A stretch of DNA of 64,000 bases from Gammaproteobacteria bacterium (GTDB lineage Bacteria; Pseudomonadota; Gammaproteobacteria; SZUA-152): positions 1 through 64,000 of the forward strand of contig JAKIUF010000004.1 of assembly GCA_021647705.1 (NCBI GenBank), in the 5' to 3' direction. Shown here in pieces: positions 44,007 through 52,859 of this stretch (position 1 is the stretch's first letter; each line of letters starts with the position of its first letter). The notes under the pieces were generated by a model that worked only from the letters and a program-made list of their open reading frames with translations, was not told the origin of the DNA and ran no database searches. Position numbers and translations under genes: made by a program.

Positions 44007-44608
44007 TAATGAATAACCATTTTTAATCGATTAGCGATGGTAATAAGCGATAACAAAATCCCTATAATTACATAGACCTGAAAAAAAAGAACAGCATCAG
44101 GAAGGAAAACAAAAAATATGGCGAGCCCACCGAGAAAAACGGCACGATCACTTTTTCCAAATGGCCCAAAGAAGGGGCGAACACCTGTGGCTTGATACAC
44201 ACTAAGCCCGACAAACTCCGATAAAAAATTCAAAAAAATAAGTGTAAGCCAAAGTACACTATAGATAGGTAGTATAGTTATAAATACACCGAATAACACA
44301 AGATCAGAAATAACATCACAAACCTCATTCAACACCACTCCAAATGCAGTTTGATTTTTTGTATGTAATGCCACCATTCCATCCAGAGCATTAAGCGCCA
44401 TTCTGACCAGTAAAAAAATGGGCAACAATATCAGGAAAATTTTCGATGTTGGTGACCACACAAGAAAAGCTGAATAAATAATACATAAACAACAGGTAGT
44501 CAAGGTTATCTGGTTAGGGGTGTAATGCTGAGAAACCAGCCAGTCCCGCATCGGCATGAGCAACTTTTGAAAATGTGACTTTAGAGAATAGGTACTTATT
44601 TTTAACAT
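44006..44608 (-). CDS. ynbA: YnbA-like CDP-alcohol phosphatidyltransferase
   Basis: A 200-residue membrane protein, head gene of the cluster. The CDP-alcohol phosphotransferase motif is visible as ALDGMVALHTKNQTAFGVVL followed by NEVCDVISD. As I recall, E. coli YnbA reads DGMLARE at the first part; here the Arg of the canonical DGxxAR is replaced by Leu. FFGPFGKSDRAVFLGG is the second family motif. Such enzymes join a CDP-activated lipid to an alcohol. Helices fit six membrane spans. The head group used by YnbA is not known. Confidence 0.88.
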   Translation of the reverse strand: MLKISTYSLKSHFQKLLMPMRDWLVSQHYTPNQITLTTCCLCIIYSAFLVWSPTSKIFLILLPIFLLVRMALNALDGMVALHTKNQTAFGVVLNEVCDVISDLVLFGVFITILPIYSVLWLTLIFLNFLSEFVGLSVYQATGVRPFFGPFGKSDRAVFLGGLAIFFVFLPDAVLFFQVYVIIGILLSLITIANRLKMVIH

Positions 44609-44925
44609 GCGTTCAACTCTACTGACATTTTTCTCAAAAATGCAATTTTTAACCCCGGCACAATAATTACCCCCCCAATATCAAAATATACCTCTGATAA
44701 AAATACTTCATGCTCTCTGATATTGGTGCTGGCAACCCGTTAAAGAATTTTTTGATAATTATTAGAGCAGCCCGGGGTCAATAATTTTTGGGCTTTGAGC
44801 ATCACATCCAATTTTAATGCGAAACATGGGTATCGGTACTAAAAATAGCCCCACTTCGCTTGGGCATGATCAAACACACTTCAGGATCATGCACGTTCCT
44901 TAAATATTTGGTCAAACTTCACTCA
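44609..44925. other. Upstream region of the ynbABC-like cluster
   Basis: There is no gene here. It holds two inverted repeats: CCAATATCA/TGATATTGG (44675-44683 and 44718-44726) and GCATGATC/GATCATGC (about 44865-44893). The first is suitably placed for a regulator of the ynbA promoter. The second lies beyond the end of the DUF62 gene and has no T tract. Confidence 0.4.
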
Positions 44926-45663
44926 TTATTGATGAATACCAATACGGCTGCCAATTGAAAGACCCAGTCCATGAGCTGCATTGCCCTGATTAATGGCAAT
45001 TTCCATTAGCCCATTGGCATTTTCATAACAAAAGGCTTGCCCTATAGCCACATCACAAAAAGTATTTGCTCGCATGATAATATGTTCATCAATCTTCAGA
45101 CAGGCTGTTGAAGCAATGTTACTGGCACGTACACCGGTTATCACGTTGCCGTAGTGATCAATAAAAATCACCTCAGATAAATCATTAGCAACAGTGACTG
45201 ACCCTGGCCAGTCAATTTGTACACCCGGTGGTATTTTACCGCGAGCTAGGCGGGCAGCCACTGGTGCAAACAGATCGCGACCGTGAAAACTGTTGCTCAA
45301 ATTTTCCGGTCGCCAGTTAATCTCCCAACAGGTAACTTCTTCCTGCCCCAGTATTGCTCGTGCGGTCAGTACATCAAACAGGCCATTTTCTGGCCCTACA
45401 TACCAGCGTCCCGTAATGCTGATGGCAACAGCTTTGCGTTGCACATCACCCACACCTGGGTCCACAACACCAAGTAACACACTGTCAGCAGAAAATGCGG
45501 GAATATATGCCGCCAGCAAATGTGCCGAGGCCCACACATTGAAACGTGGTGCATTATGCAGCAGGTCAATAACCGGGGTTTCCGGTGCCTGCTGTGCAAG
45601 CACCGCCTTCATTTGTCCCACGTAGGGGCCATCGCCACCAAAATCAGTAAACAATACAATCAT
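44926..45663 (-). CDS. DUF62 family S-adenosylmethionine hydrolase
   Basis: A 245-residue protein from the ATG at 45663 (a TTG at 45681 would add six residues). The DUF62 signature is clear: IVLFTDFGGDGPYVGQMKAV, GVVDPGVGD, VGPENGLFDVL, FHGRDLFAPVAA and the C-terminal EVIFIDHYGNVIT. Archaeal and bacterial members of this fluorinase-related family hydrolyse S-adenosylmethionine to adenosine and methionine, using water activated by an Arg/Asp/His set. The Ser and Asp residues positioned for the SAM ribose are kept. The cellular role is uncertain. It is convergent to nothing and stands between the RAYT and the ynb cluster. Confidence 0.9.
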   Translation of the reverse strand: MIVLFTDFGGDGPYVGQMKAVLAQQAPETPVIDLLHNAPRFNVWASAHLLAAYIPAFSADSVLLGVVDPGVGDVQRKAVAISITGRWYVGPENGLFDVLTARAILGQEEVTCWEINWRPENLSNSFHGRDLFAPVAARLARGKIPPGVQIDWPGSVTVANDLSEVIFIDHYGNVITGVRASNIASTACLKIDEHIIMRANTFCDVAIGQAFCYENANGLMEIAINQGNAAHGLGLSIGSRIGIHQ

Positions 45664-45738
45664 GGGATATCTGTTTATCAATCGCGTGACAACCTATGAA
45701 AACCCATCTCTTTTATACAAGCACGACCGGAAGTCATA

Positions 45739-46323
45739 TTATGCATAATAAGTATCATCTTGCCATTTTGCTGGATTGGTTTTTATGTATTCCGATATTT
45801 TCAAGTAAGATTCCTCATCGCGAACAATGTGTTCGTAAAAATTACGTTGCCATAACTTTTTATCAAACCGTGGCCAATGATTTTGTTTCACGCCGTGAAT
45901 GTATTCATTCGTGGTTATCGATTTAAATGCACCAACAATATCACCAACCGTAGGGGCAATCCCTTGTGGTTGCCCTGGTTGGGGTTGCCGCTCTGGTTGA
46001 GGCTGACCCATATTTTGGGTGTCCTCGTTTTGGGTACCCACAAGGGGCACCCCTACGAGTAATTCAATTATTCCGTGGAAATGATTTGGCATTACAGTGT
46101 ATTCGTTTAAACCAATGCCGGTAAATCGTTGTGCTAAATCCAACCATCGCGCTACAACCATCCGCCCTGCATCATTCAAAATCATTTCGTCATCTTTAAT
46201 ATTCCCCAATAAACACAGTCGGTTTTGCGTACAAATGGTGACAAAATATAATCCTGCCTGCGAATAATCATAATCCCTTAACCGTATAGAACGACGATGA
46301 CGTATATCAGGGCTATATTGCAT
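45739..46323 (-). CDS. REP-associated tyrosine transposase (RAYT)
   Basis: A 194-residue single-strand DNA transposase of the Y1/IS200-like RAYT group. The start RRSIRLRDYDYSQAGLYFVTICTQNR is typical. The HUH metal site is MPNHFHGIIEL (His-x-His near 81-83). TVGDIVGAFKSITTNEYI and the C-terminal LWQRNFYEHIVRDEESYLKI hold the Tyr region, and NPAKW ends it. Residues about 90-125 are an unusual Gln/Pro insert encoded by a REPIN. The ATG shares a base with the queC stop (TAATG), so it may be translated from the queC mRNA. RAYTs cut and move REP sequences. The enzyme looks intact. Confidence 0.85.
   Translation of the reverse strand: MQYSPDIRHRRSIRLRDYDYSQAGLYFVTICTQNRLCLLGNIKDDEMILNDAGRMVVARWLDLAQRFTGIGLNEYTVMPNHFHGIIELLVGVPLVGTQNEDTQNMGQPQPERQPQPGQPQGIAPTVGDIVGAFKSITTNEYIHGVKQNHWPRFDKKLWQRNFYEHIVRDEESYLKISEYIKTNPAKWQDDTYYA
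45950..46056. repeat. REPIN-like inverted repeat inside the RAYT gene
   Basis: GTAGGGGCAATCCCTTGTGG (from 45950) and, inverted, GTAGGGGTGCCCCTTGTGGG (complement, ending at 46056) are two REP-like units with the GTAG signature. They are about 107 bp end to end and keep the transposase frame open. Confidence 0.8.
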
Positions 46324-47030
46324 TAGCGCATAGAGGCGTAATAACGGGTAGGATCGGCAATACCCGCATCTGCAAAACCAGCTGCACGCAGGCGACAGGA
46401 GTCACAATGACCGCAGGCATAGCCTTCGACATCTGCTGAATAACATGAAATAGTGGCTGCATAATCCACTCCCAGATGCAAACCGTTGCGGATAATTTCA
46501 GCTTTGCTGAGATGAATCAGGGGGGTGTGAATTTTCGCAGCATGGCCTTCGACACCTGTCCTGGTCGCCAGGGCCGACATCACCTGGAAGGCCGCAATGT
46601 ATTCCGGCCGACAATCCGGGTAACCCGAATAATCCACGGCATTGACCCCAATATAAATATGTCCAGCCTCCAGCACTTCGGCCCAGGCCAGTGCATAGGA
46701 TAAAAACAGGGTATTGCGTGCTGGCACGTAAGTAACGGGGATACCATCATCCGGTGTATCCGACACATCCGGCACGGCAATCTTGTCATCGGTTAATGCA
46801 GAACCACCGATACCACGTAAATCCAGCGAGATAATTCGATGTTCTTCTGCACCCAGTTTTTTTGCCAATGCCGCTGCCGCAATCAATTCGGACTTGTGTC
46901 GCTGGCCATAATCAAAACTCAGCGCATAACACAATAAACCTTCATTTTTAGCCATGGCCAGAATGGTGGCTGAATCCAGACCGCCGGATACCAGTACCAC
47001 GGCTTTTTCAGGTGTTGCATCAACAGTCAC
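46323..47030 (-). CDS. queC: 7-cyano-7-deazaguanine synthase
   Basis: A 235-residue PP-loop ATPase. The loop is [28 protein letters not shown] is the following motif, and the zinc site is [21 protein letters not shown] (CxnCxxCxxC). It turns 7-carboxy-7-deazaguanine plus ammonia into preQ0, the precursor of queuosine in tRNA. The GTG at 47030 is the start, 2 bases after the queE stop, showing a queE-queC operon. The RAYT gene directly overlaps its stop codon. Confidence 0.96.
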   Translation of the reverse strand: MTVDATPEKAVVLVSGGLDSATILAMAKNEGLLCYALSFDYGQRHKSELIAAAALAKKLGAEEHRIISLDLRGIGGSALTDDKIAVPDVSDTPDDGIPVTYVPARNTLFLSYALAWAEVLEAGHIYIGVNAVDYSGYPDCRPEYIAAFQVMSALATRTGVEGHAAKIHTPLIHLSKAEIIRNGLHLGVDYAATISCYSADVEGYACGHCDSCRLRAAGFADAGIADPTRYYASMR

Positions 47031-47032
47031 TA

Positions 47033-47725
47033 TTATCGCCCTGGTTCGTTATCCCAAAGAATTTTGTGTAATTGCAATTGAAAACGGATTTGCAGCTTGT
47101 CTTCAAGAATCCAGGCCGCCAGTGTTTTTGCATCCAGTTGCCCGTGGCAGGGGGAAAACAAAATCTCGCAACGCGACAATAGTTGATATTGCGCCAGTAT
47201 TCGTTTTGCCCAGTCGTAATCATTCCGGTCACACACTACAAATTTAATTTGATCCTGAGAGGACAGATACTCAATGTTTTGCCAATAATTTTTATCCTCT
47301 TCACCCGAGCCTGGGGTTTTAAGATCCATCACTTTCACAACGCGCGCATCCACCGCGGAGACATCCAGCGCACCGCTGGTTTCCAGAGAGACCTCATAAT
47401 CTACATCACATAAGCGTGTTAACAAATCTAGGCACAGTTTCTGTGCCAGTGGCTCACCGCCGGTTACCGTAATATGCCGTGTTTCATAAGTCGCCGCCTG
47501 AGCCAGGATGGCGGCCAGCGTTATCCATTGTCCGCCCTGAAATGCATAGATTGTGTCGCAGTAGCCGCAACGCAACGGGCAGCCAGTGAGCCGGATAAAC
47601 ACCGTAGGATAACCTACGCTGCGCGATTCACCCTGCAAGGATAAAAAAATCTCACTGATACGCAGCTGGCCGGAATGTCCATCCGTTGAGGTTTTTTCTA
47701 GGACAGTGGGGGTATCAGTACACAT
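47033..47725 (-). CDS. queE: 7-carboxy-7-deazaguanine synthase
   Basis: A 230-residue radical SAM enzyme. The cluster motif is CPLRCGYC (CxxxCxxC) in [21 protein letters not shown], preceded by [30 protein letters not shown] and the later [20 protein letters not shown] are conserved. It rearranges carboxytetrahydropterin to the 7-deazaguanine ring. The ATG at 47725 is preferred; a GTG at 47770 would add 15 residues before the usual start. It follows cpoB by 100 bases and precedes queC. Confidence 0.95.
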   Translation of the reverse strand: MCTDTPTVLEKTSTDGHSGQLRISEIFLSLQGESRSVGYPTVFIRLTGCPLRCGYCDTIYAFQGGQWITLAAILAQAATYETRHITVTGGEPLAQKLCLDLLTRLCDVDYEVSLETSGALDVSAVDARVVKVMDLKTPGSGEEDKNYWQNIEYLSSQDQIKFVVCDRNDYDWAKRILAQYQLLSRCEILFSPCHGQLDAKTLAAWILEDKLQIRFQLQLHKILWDNEPGR

Positions 47726-47826
47726 GATAATAGGAGACTTCTGGTTTTTTGACTGAAATTCGGTGACCACCGAAAAAATGATATTTGAAACCGTTTACGA
47801 ATAAACAGTGCATTACAAAACAATAA

Positions 47827-48684
47827 CTAGAGCTGTTTCAGATCCTGTAACCGTTTCTGCGCTAAACGGGCTGCTGTGGTATTCGGGTAATTCTTTATAA
47901 CCTTGTTCAGTGACATTCGCGCATTATCATTTTGACCCAGCTCTTGAAAAGTGTAACCCATTTTCAACAACGCATCAGCGCGTTTGGGGCTGTTTGGGTG
48001 GTTTTTTACCACTTTATCAAACTCACCTAATGCCACCGCAAAATTTCGCTGCACATAATTGGCTTCGCCTAACCAGTATTGGGCGTTGTCCACAAATGGT
48101 CCTTGGGGATAGGTTTGCACAAACGTTTTGAATGCAGACACAGCCAGATCATAACGACCTTCTTTGAGCAGGTTAAAAGCACGCTCATAAGCTGCGCGTT
48201 CTTCCTGAGAAGCAACATCCGTATGCGACACTGCTGCACCATTCGCTGTCGGCTCAGACATTGCCCCACTGGGCACTCCGCTGGCCGGTGCTATTGGTGC
48301 CGCCGACAAACTCGCGCGCGCAGCTTCCAGATCACGCAACCGCCGGTCAACATCCAGATACAGGTCACGTTGCCGCTTTTGCAGTTGCTCCATGCTGTAG
48401 GTCTGTTCTTCCATTTGACCCAACATCTGCTGAACTTCATTTTGCAGACTGTCGATACGGGTCATCAAATCAATCAGCGTTTGATTTTCCAACAAGCGTT
48501 CCAGCCGTTGCAAACGTTGCTCCAGACTGCCCGCCGTCGGCGCTGAAGCAACCGGCTCTCCTGACGCTTCAATAACCGGTGCCGGTTTGCGTGCCATAGC
48601 ATCAGAAACGAAAGATGGCGCGGCCAAAACGACCAGCGCCACACTTACATATTTGATCAACGAGGTTCTGAAATATTGCGTCAC
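47827..48684 (-). CDS. cpoB: Cell division coordinator CpoB (YbgF)
   Basis: A 285-residue periplasmic protein: a signal peptide (SVALVVLAAPSFVSDAMA), an N-terminal coiled coil that trimerises (about 50-110, LEQRLQRLERLLENQTLIDL), a flexible linker, and C-terminal TPR repeats (YERAFNLLKEGRYDLAVSAF, AQYWLGEANYVQRNFAVALG). It binds TolA and links peptidoglycan synthesis by PBP1b with outer membrane constriction during division. It is last in the tol-pal block. The start is a GTG at 48684. Confidence 0.93.
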   Translation of the reverse strand: MTQYFRTSLIKYVSVALVVLAAPSFVSDAMARKPAPVIEASGEPVASAPTAGSLEQRLQRLERLLENQTLIDLMTRIDSLQNEVQQMLGQMEEQTYSMEQLQKRQRDLYLDVDRRLRDLEAARASLSAAPIAPASGVPSGAMSEPTANGAAVSHTDVASQEERAAYERAFNLLKEGRYDLAVSAFKTFVQTYPQGPFVDNAQYWLGEANYVQRNFAVALGEFDKVVKNHPNSPKRADALLKMGYTFQELGQNDNARMSLNKVIKNYPNTTAARLAQKRLQDLKQL

Positions 48685-48742
48685 AAGATACCCGCTTTTT
48701 CAAACATATCGCTCAAAAGTATCATCCTTTAAAAACGATCAT

Positions 48743-49318
48743 TTAGCGGCTGTAAATAAACTCAACACGGCGGTTCAGAGCCAGGGAGTCTTCATCATGT
48801 CCCAGTGCAGCGGGACGCTCTTCACCGTAGCTAATCACACGAATCTGGCTAGCCGACGCACCTTGCAAGGCCAACAGACGTTGTACTGCATTGGCACGAC
48901 GTTCACCCAGGGCGATGTTGTATTCACGGGTACCACGCTCATCGGCATGGCCTTCCAGAGTCACCATCACGCTGTTGTTATTGGCCAGATATTCGGCATG
49001 AGCCTGAATGATTGCCCGGAAGTCACTTTTGATTTCAGTCTGATCAAAATCAAAGTAGACCACACGTTTCGCCAGCAGGCTGCTAGGATCATCCAGAGGG
49101 TCACCGCTGAAACCAGTCTCTTGTTCACCCATACCTTCGCCACTGGCCATATCGCCAGAACCCACGCCACTGGTGGTTGCCGATGAATCTAAGTCACCCG
49201 TTGATGAAGATGAACTCACACCACTGTCAGTTTCATCTTCCACTTCACCAGAAGTGCCACACCCCAGCAACATCAGTGCGGGTAACATTGCAAGCACAGT
49301 CTTGGTCCATAATTTCAT
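48743..49318 (-). CDS. pal: Peptidoglycan-associated lipoprotein Pal
   Basis: A 191-residue outer membrane lipoprotein from the ATG at 49318 (GGGAG site). Lipobox LLGC is followed by a long Ser/Gly/Asp linker and the OmpA-like domain VYFDFDQTEIKSDFRAIIQAHAEYL, LEGHADERGTREYNIALGERRANAVQ and VISYGEERPAA. It binds meso-diaminopimelate in the cell wall and the TolB propeller, keeping the outer membrane attached and constricting at division. The linker is longer and more acidic than in E. coli. Confidence 0.95.
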   Translation of the reverse strand: MKLWTKTVLAMLPALMLLGCGTSGEVEDETDSGVSSSSSTGDLDSSATTSGVGSGDMASGEGMGEQETGFSGDPLDDPSSLLAKRVVYFDFDQTEIKSDFRAIIQAHAEYLANNNSVMVTLEGHADERGTREYNIALGERRANAVQRLLALQGASASQIRVISYGEERPAALGHDEDSLALNRRVEFIYSR

Positions 49319-49392
49319 AGCTGACTCCCTCAAATTATTCAAACGTATTTAGTAAATTGATAACGCATTTTATTGCATGTTTTCTTGCGACT

Positions 49393-50739
49393 TTATTGTG
49401 GAAAGGGTGACCACGCGGGCTCCCGCACATCACCTTCCGGGACGGTCAGCCGCTGATGGATATTGCCATCCACAGAAACCGCCTTCAAAATTCCACGTCT
49501 GCCTGCGCTGGTGGCATAAATAATCATGCCGCCATTGGGTGCAAAACTGGGCGATTCATCCAATGAACCGTCCGTTAGCACACGCAGATTACCACTCTTC
49601 AAATCCATCACCGCGACTCGATATTTACCACCCGCGCGGTGAATCATAGCCACTTTTTTACCATCCTGGGACACCGACGCCTTGGCATTGTACTTGCCTT
49701 CAAAGGTCAGTCGTCTCGCTTTGCCGCCTTTAGACGGCACTTGATAAAGCTGCGGCCGACCACCACGATCTGAGGTAAAAATAATCGTCTTGCCGTCCGG
49801 CGTCCATGTGGGCTCGGTATCAATTGCCCAGTGGCGCGTCAAGCGCCGCTGTTTTTTGCCAGTCAAGTCTATGACATATATCTCGGGGTTACCATCCTTG
49901 GAAAGGGTCACCGCCAGAGATTTTCCATCTGGCGACCATGAAGGGGCACCATTAATGCCTTTATGGGCCGAGACCTTGTCCCGATGCCCACTGGCTATGT
50001 TTTGTACAAACACGGCTTGGTGGCCATTATCCTCCAACGAGGCATAAGCAATACGGGTTCCATCGGGTGACCATGCTGGCGACAGAATTGGTTCACGCGA
50101 ACGCATCATTGACTGCGGACCATAACCATCGGCGTCAGCAATCCACAGCGAGTATCGTCGCGCCTTACCCACACCCGCTGCTGTGACATAAGCCACACTT
50201 GTGGTGAATGCCCCACGCTCGCCGGTGAGTTTTTCATAAATAATGTCACTGACCTGATGTGCAGCACGCCGCAAATTATCACCACTCACAGAAAAACTGA
50301 ATCCCTCCAGTTGTTTTTCCTTGAACACATCAAATAACCGAAAGCGGATTTTGTAACGATCTGCGCCCAGATATTGCAGGGTGCCCACCACCAAATTTTC
50401 ACTCTGAAAAATACGCCAGTTGGAAAAATTGATTGTCGAATCGACACTGGGACGGGCCAGCATATCCTTGGGAGGCAAAGGATCAAAACGTCCGGTGCGT
50501 GCCAGATCAGCACGGACAATGGCCGCTATATCAACAGGTGGTTTTTTGGGGGGTAGCAGCTCAGCGGGGGTCTGCGGGTTTTGCGGCGGCACCTGCCAGG
50601 CAAACGGCACCACGGCCAACGGCACCGCCCCTTCGACACCTTGGGTGATTTCAATATTCAACACCGCCTGTGCCGTTCCAGCCAGCAACAGCAAATAGAA
50701 ACCGGATACCGTATTCGTGAACAATTTTATTTTATACAT
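49393..50739 (-). CDS. tolB: Tol-Pal system protein TolB
   Basis: A 448-residue periplasmic protein. The signal peptide (YLLLLAGTAQA) is followed by an alpha/beta domain (to about 165) and a six-bladed propeller with repeats LSPAWSPDGTRIAYASLED, PSWSPDGKSLAVTLSKDGNPEIY, TWTPDGKTIIFTSDRGG and PSFAPNGGMIIYAT. It interacts with Pal and TolA. The insert EVTPQTPAELLPPKKPP-like Pro-rich stretch (about 55-70) is somewhat longer than usual. Normal length otherwise. It sits between pal and tolA in the standard order. Confidence 0.96.
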   Translation of the reverse strand: MYKIKLFTNTVSGFYLLLLAGTAQAVLNIEITQGVEGAVPLAVVPFAWQVPPQNPQTPAELLPPKKPPVDIAAIVRADLARTGRFDPLPPKDMLARPSVDSTINFSNWRIFQSENLVVGTLQYLGADRYKIRFRLFDVFKEKQLEGFSFSVSGDNLRRAAHQVSDIIYEKLTGERGAFTTSVAYVTAAGVGKARRYSLWIADADGYGPQSMMRSREPILSPAWSPDGTRIAYASLEDNGHQAVFVQNIASGHRDKVSAHKGINGAPSWSPDGKSLAVTLSKDGNPEIYVIDLTGKKQRRLTRHWAIDTEPTWTPDGKTIIFTSDRGGRPQLYQVPSKGGKARRLTFEGKYNAKASVSQDGKKVAMIHRAGGKYRVAVMDLKSGNLRVLTDGSLDESPSFAPNGGMIIYATSAGRRGILKAVSVDGNIHQRLTVPEGDVREPAWSPFPQ

Positions 50740-50768
50740 CGGATATTCAAATTTTCTCAGGTTTATTT

Positions 50769-50829
50769 TTTGGCTTATTTCTTTGGCTTATTTCTTTGGC
50801 TTATTTCTTTGGCTTATTTCTTTGGCTTA
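50769..50829. repeat. 13-bp tandem repeat spanning the tolA stop
   Basis: The unit TTTGGCTTATTTC is repeated four times plus a partial copy, with a strict 13-base period (GGCTTA at 50772, 50785, 50798, 50811 and 50824). The tolA stop codon (50814-50816) lies inside the array. Copy number change would alter only the spacing to tolB. Confidence 0.9.
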
Positions 50830-51704
50830 AAGTTAAACAAAATCTGCCGCTCAAACAACGCAGGGTCCGAGGGTCGCGGTAACGGTGATGCCTTGTACAC
50901 TGCCGCTTCCACTGAACGTCGGAAAACATCGTCACCGACACACTGGGTGACCGTGACATTCACCACTTCTCCACCAGGAATCTGGCTCACCGCCACTTTG
51001 CACGATGACCCCGGCTTGGCGCTAGCGGGACGAATCCAGTTTCGCTCCACCTTGTTTTGAATATCGGCGATGTAACGACCCCGTAATGAGTCCAGACGCT
51101 TCCGGTTATCCGCATCCATGCGTTGTTGTTCGGCCTCAAATTCGGCACGCCGTGCAGCGGCTTCAGCATCACGCCGGCGTTTTTCGTCGAGCATTTTACG
51201 TTTGGCGGCCGCATCCGCCAAGCGTTTCTCTTCAGCAATACGTTTTTTTTCCAATGCGGCCTGCTCAGTTTTCAGGCGCTCCACTTCTTTTTTCTTTTTA
51301 GCGCGTTCTGCCGCGATGCGTTTTTCTTCGGCCTTGCGTTTTTCCTGCTGTTTTTTCTGGCGTTTCTTTTCAGCTTCGCGTTCTTTGCGCAACTTAGCCA
51401 AGCGCTTTTCCTCACGCTTGCGCTTTGCCTCAGCTTCACGCGCCTGTTTATCCAGCTTGTTTTGTTTGGCTTTTTCCTGGTTTTCCTTTTTCGCCTCAGC
51501 CTTTTTCAGCTTTTCCACTTCGGCAAGAACTTTAGATTCATCCACCGCCACAGCTTTGACAATATTCACTTCCGGTTGCGCTGGCGTGGGCAAGTCAGTC
51601 CATTCCAGGCTGACAAATAATACCGCCGCCAAAACCACATGCACCAAGATGGCATACATCATGGCCAATGGGTTTTGAAGGATCTCTTTTAGCAGGGCTC
51701 TCAC
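50814..51704 (-). CDS. tolA: Tol-Pal system protein TolA
   Basis: A 296-residue inner-membrane protein. One N-terminal helix (AMMYAILVHVVLAAVLFVSLEW) is followed by a long Lys/Glu/Ala-rich coiled domain (about 65-215) and a C-terminal TonB-like domain with WIRPASAKPGSSCKVAVSQI and VTVTQCVGDDVFRRSV holding the usual Cys pair. It spans the periplasm and reaches Pal/TolB, powered by TolQR and the proton gradient. The start is a GTG at 51704. The gene ends within a 13-bp repeat array. Confidence 0.93.
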   Translation of the reverse strand: MRALLKEILQNPLAMMYAILVHVVLAAVLFVSLEWTDLPTPAQPEVNIVKAVAVDESKVLAEVEKLKKAEAKKENQEKAKQNKLDKQAREAEAKRKREEKRLAKLRKEREAEKKRQKKQQEKRKAEEKRIAAERAKKKKEVERLKTEQAALEKKRIAEEKRLADAAAKRKMLDEKRRRDAEAAARRAEFEAEQQRMDADNRKRLDSLRGRYIADIQNKVERNWIRPASAKPGSSCKVAVSQIPGGEVVNVTVTQCVGDDVFRRSVEAAVYKASPLPRPSDPALFERQILFNFKPKK

Positions 51705-51746
51705 AATTCAGCGTCTTATTTTTATTAATCAGTGCTATTTTTGGTG

Positions 51747-52184
51747 CTATTGAATGTCTTCGGGTGCCTGGGTGATCAACCCCACACTAGGCGCTCCGGC
51801 CTTTTGCAGCAGCGCCATGGCGACCACGACTTTACCGTATTCCACCTGTGAGTCACCACGCACCATAATCGGGGTTTTGGGCCGATGACGCAGCACGGCG
51901 GCTACTTTGGTGACCAACAACTGATGGTCAATGGGGTCATCAGGCTTGTCACCCACGCTGAGATAATAATCACCATCAGCCGTCACCGTGACCACCAGCG
52001 GTTCATCGGTTTCGCCACTCACCGGACCAGCATCAGCCTGTGGCAACTCTACCGCTATACCTTGTGTCAACAGTGGCGCGGTGATCATAAAAATCACCAG
52101 CAACACCAGCATCACGTCAATGTACGGCACCACATTGATTTCCGACATAGGTTTACGGCGGATTCTTTTTGGCTGGACCGCCAT
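51747..52184 (-). CDS. tolR: Tol-Pal system protein TolR
   Basis: A 145-residue ExbD/TolR protein. Its membrane helix contains the proton-channel Asp in NVVPYIDVMLVLLVIFMITAP, and the periplasmic domain ends with VGLITQAPEDIQ. It works with TolQ to energise TolA. The start codon (ATG at 52184) directly follows the tolQ stop. Standard length and context. Confidence 0.95.
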   Translation of the reverse strand: MAVQPKRIRRKPMSEINVVPYIDVMLVLLVIFMITAPLLTQGIAVELPQADAGPVSGETDEPLVVTVTADGDYYLSVGDKPDDPIDHQLLVTKVAAVLRHRPKTPIMVRGDSQVEYGKVVVAMALLQKAGAPSVGLITQAPEDIQ

Positions 52185-52859
52185 TTATTTATGCGCCTGT
52201 CGCTGCAGGATGCTGGCGAATTCTTCCGAAAAGGCATCGTAACGACTGATCAGTCGTTCCAGTTCGGTGCTGAAACGGTTGTAGGCAATCACCGCCGGAA
52301 TCGCCGCAAACAAACCCATGGCCGTAGCGACCAATGCTTCGGCAATGCCCGGTGCCACCATGGCAATAGTGGCCTGCTTGACGTTGCCCAGAGCACGGAA
52401 AGAATTCATGATGCCCCATACTGTACCGAATAAACCAATATACGGGCTGGTGGAACCGACTGTTGCCAAAAATGGCAGATGCAACTCCAGCTTGTCAGTT
52501 TCTCGCGACAATGCCACACGCATGGCACGCTGTGCGCCTTCCAGTACGGCCATGGGGTCTACACTTTCCTGCTTGCGCAGCCGTGCAAATTCCTTGAATC
52601 CCGCCTCAAAAATAATCGCCATGCCCGCATTGCCGTGACGGCCGGAGGTCACTTGATTATAAAGATTGGCAAGATCACCACCGGACCAGAATTTTTCTTC
52701 AAACTCCTCGGCCTCAGCACGCGCTTTGGACAACATCCGGCGTTTCTGAAAAATGACATTCCAGGAAAACAGCGACGTAATAAGTAGAAGCAGCATCACC
52801 AATTGTACCAGCACGCTGGCTTCGATGATTAACGAAAGAATCGATAGATCAGTCGTCAC
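52185..52859 (-). CDS. tolQ: Tol-Pal system protein TolQ
   Basis: A 224-residue MotA/TolQ/ExbB proton-channel protein from the GTG at 52859, which has AGGAG 7 bases upstream. A longer frame to 52916 would overlap ybgC. Three membrane helices are seen: LVQLVMLLLLITSLFSW; LATVGSTSPYIGLFGTVWGIMNSF, with the conserved Thr/Ser; and ALVATAMGLFAAIPAVIAYN. It forms the stator-like ring with TolR. The start overlaps the end of ybgC by 11 bases. Confidence 0.95.
   Translation of the reverse strand: MTTDLSILSLIIEASVLVQLVMLLLLITSLFSWNVIFQKRRMLSKARAEAEEFEEKFWSGGDLANLYNQVTSGRHGNAGMAIIFEAGFKEFARLRKQESVDPMAVLEGAQRAMRVALSRETDKLELHLPFLATVGSTSPYIGLFGTVWGIMNSFRALGNVKQATIAMVAPGIAEALVATAMGLFAAIPAVIAYNRFSTELERLISRYDAFSEEFASILQRQAHK

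Noticed and set aside
51118-51678. Long plus-strand frame opposite tolA
   Set aside because: It is the antisense of the Lys/Glu/Ala coiled coil and has no start context or family.
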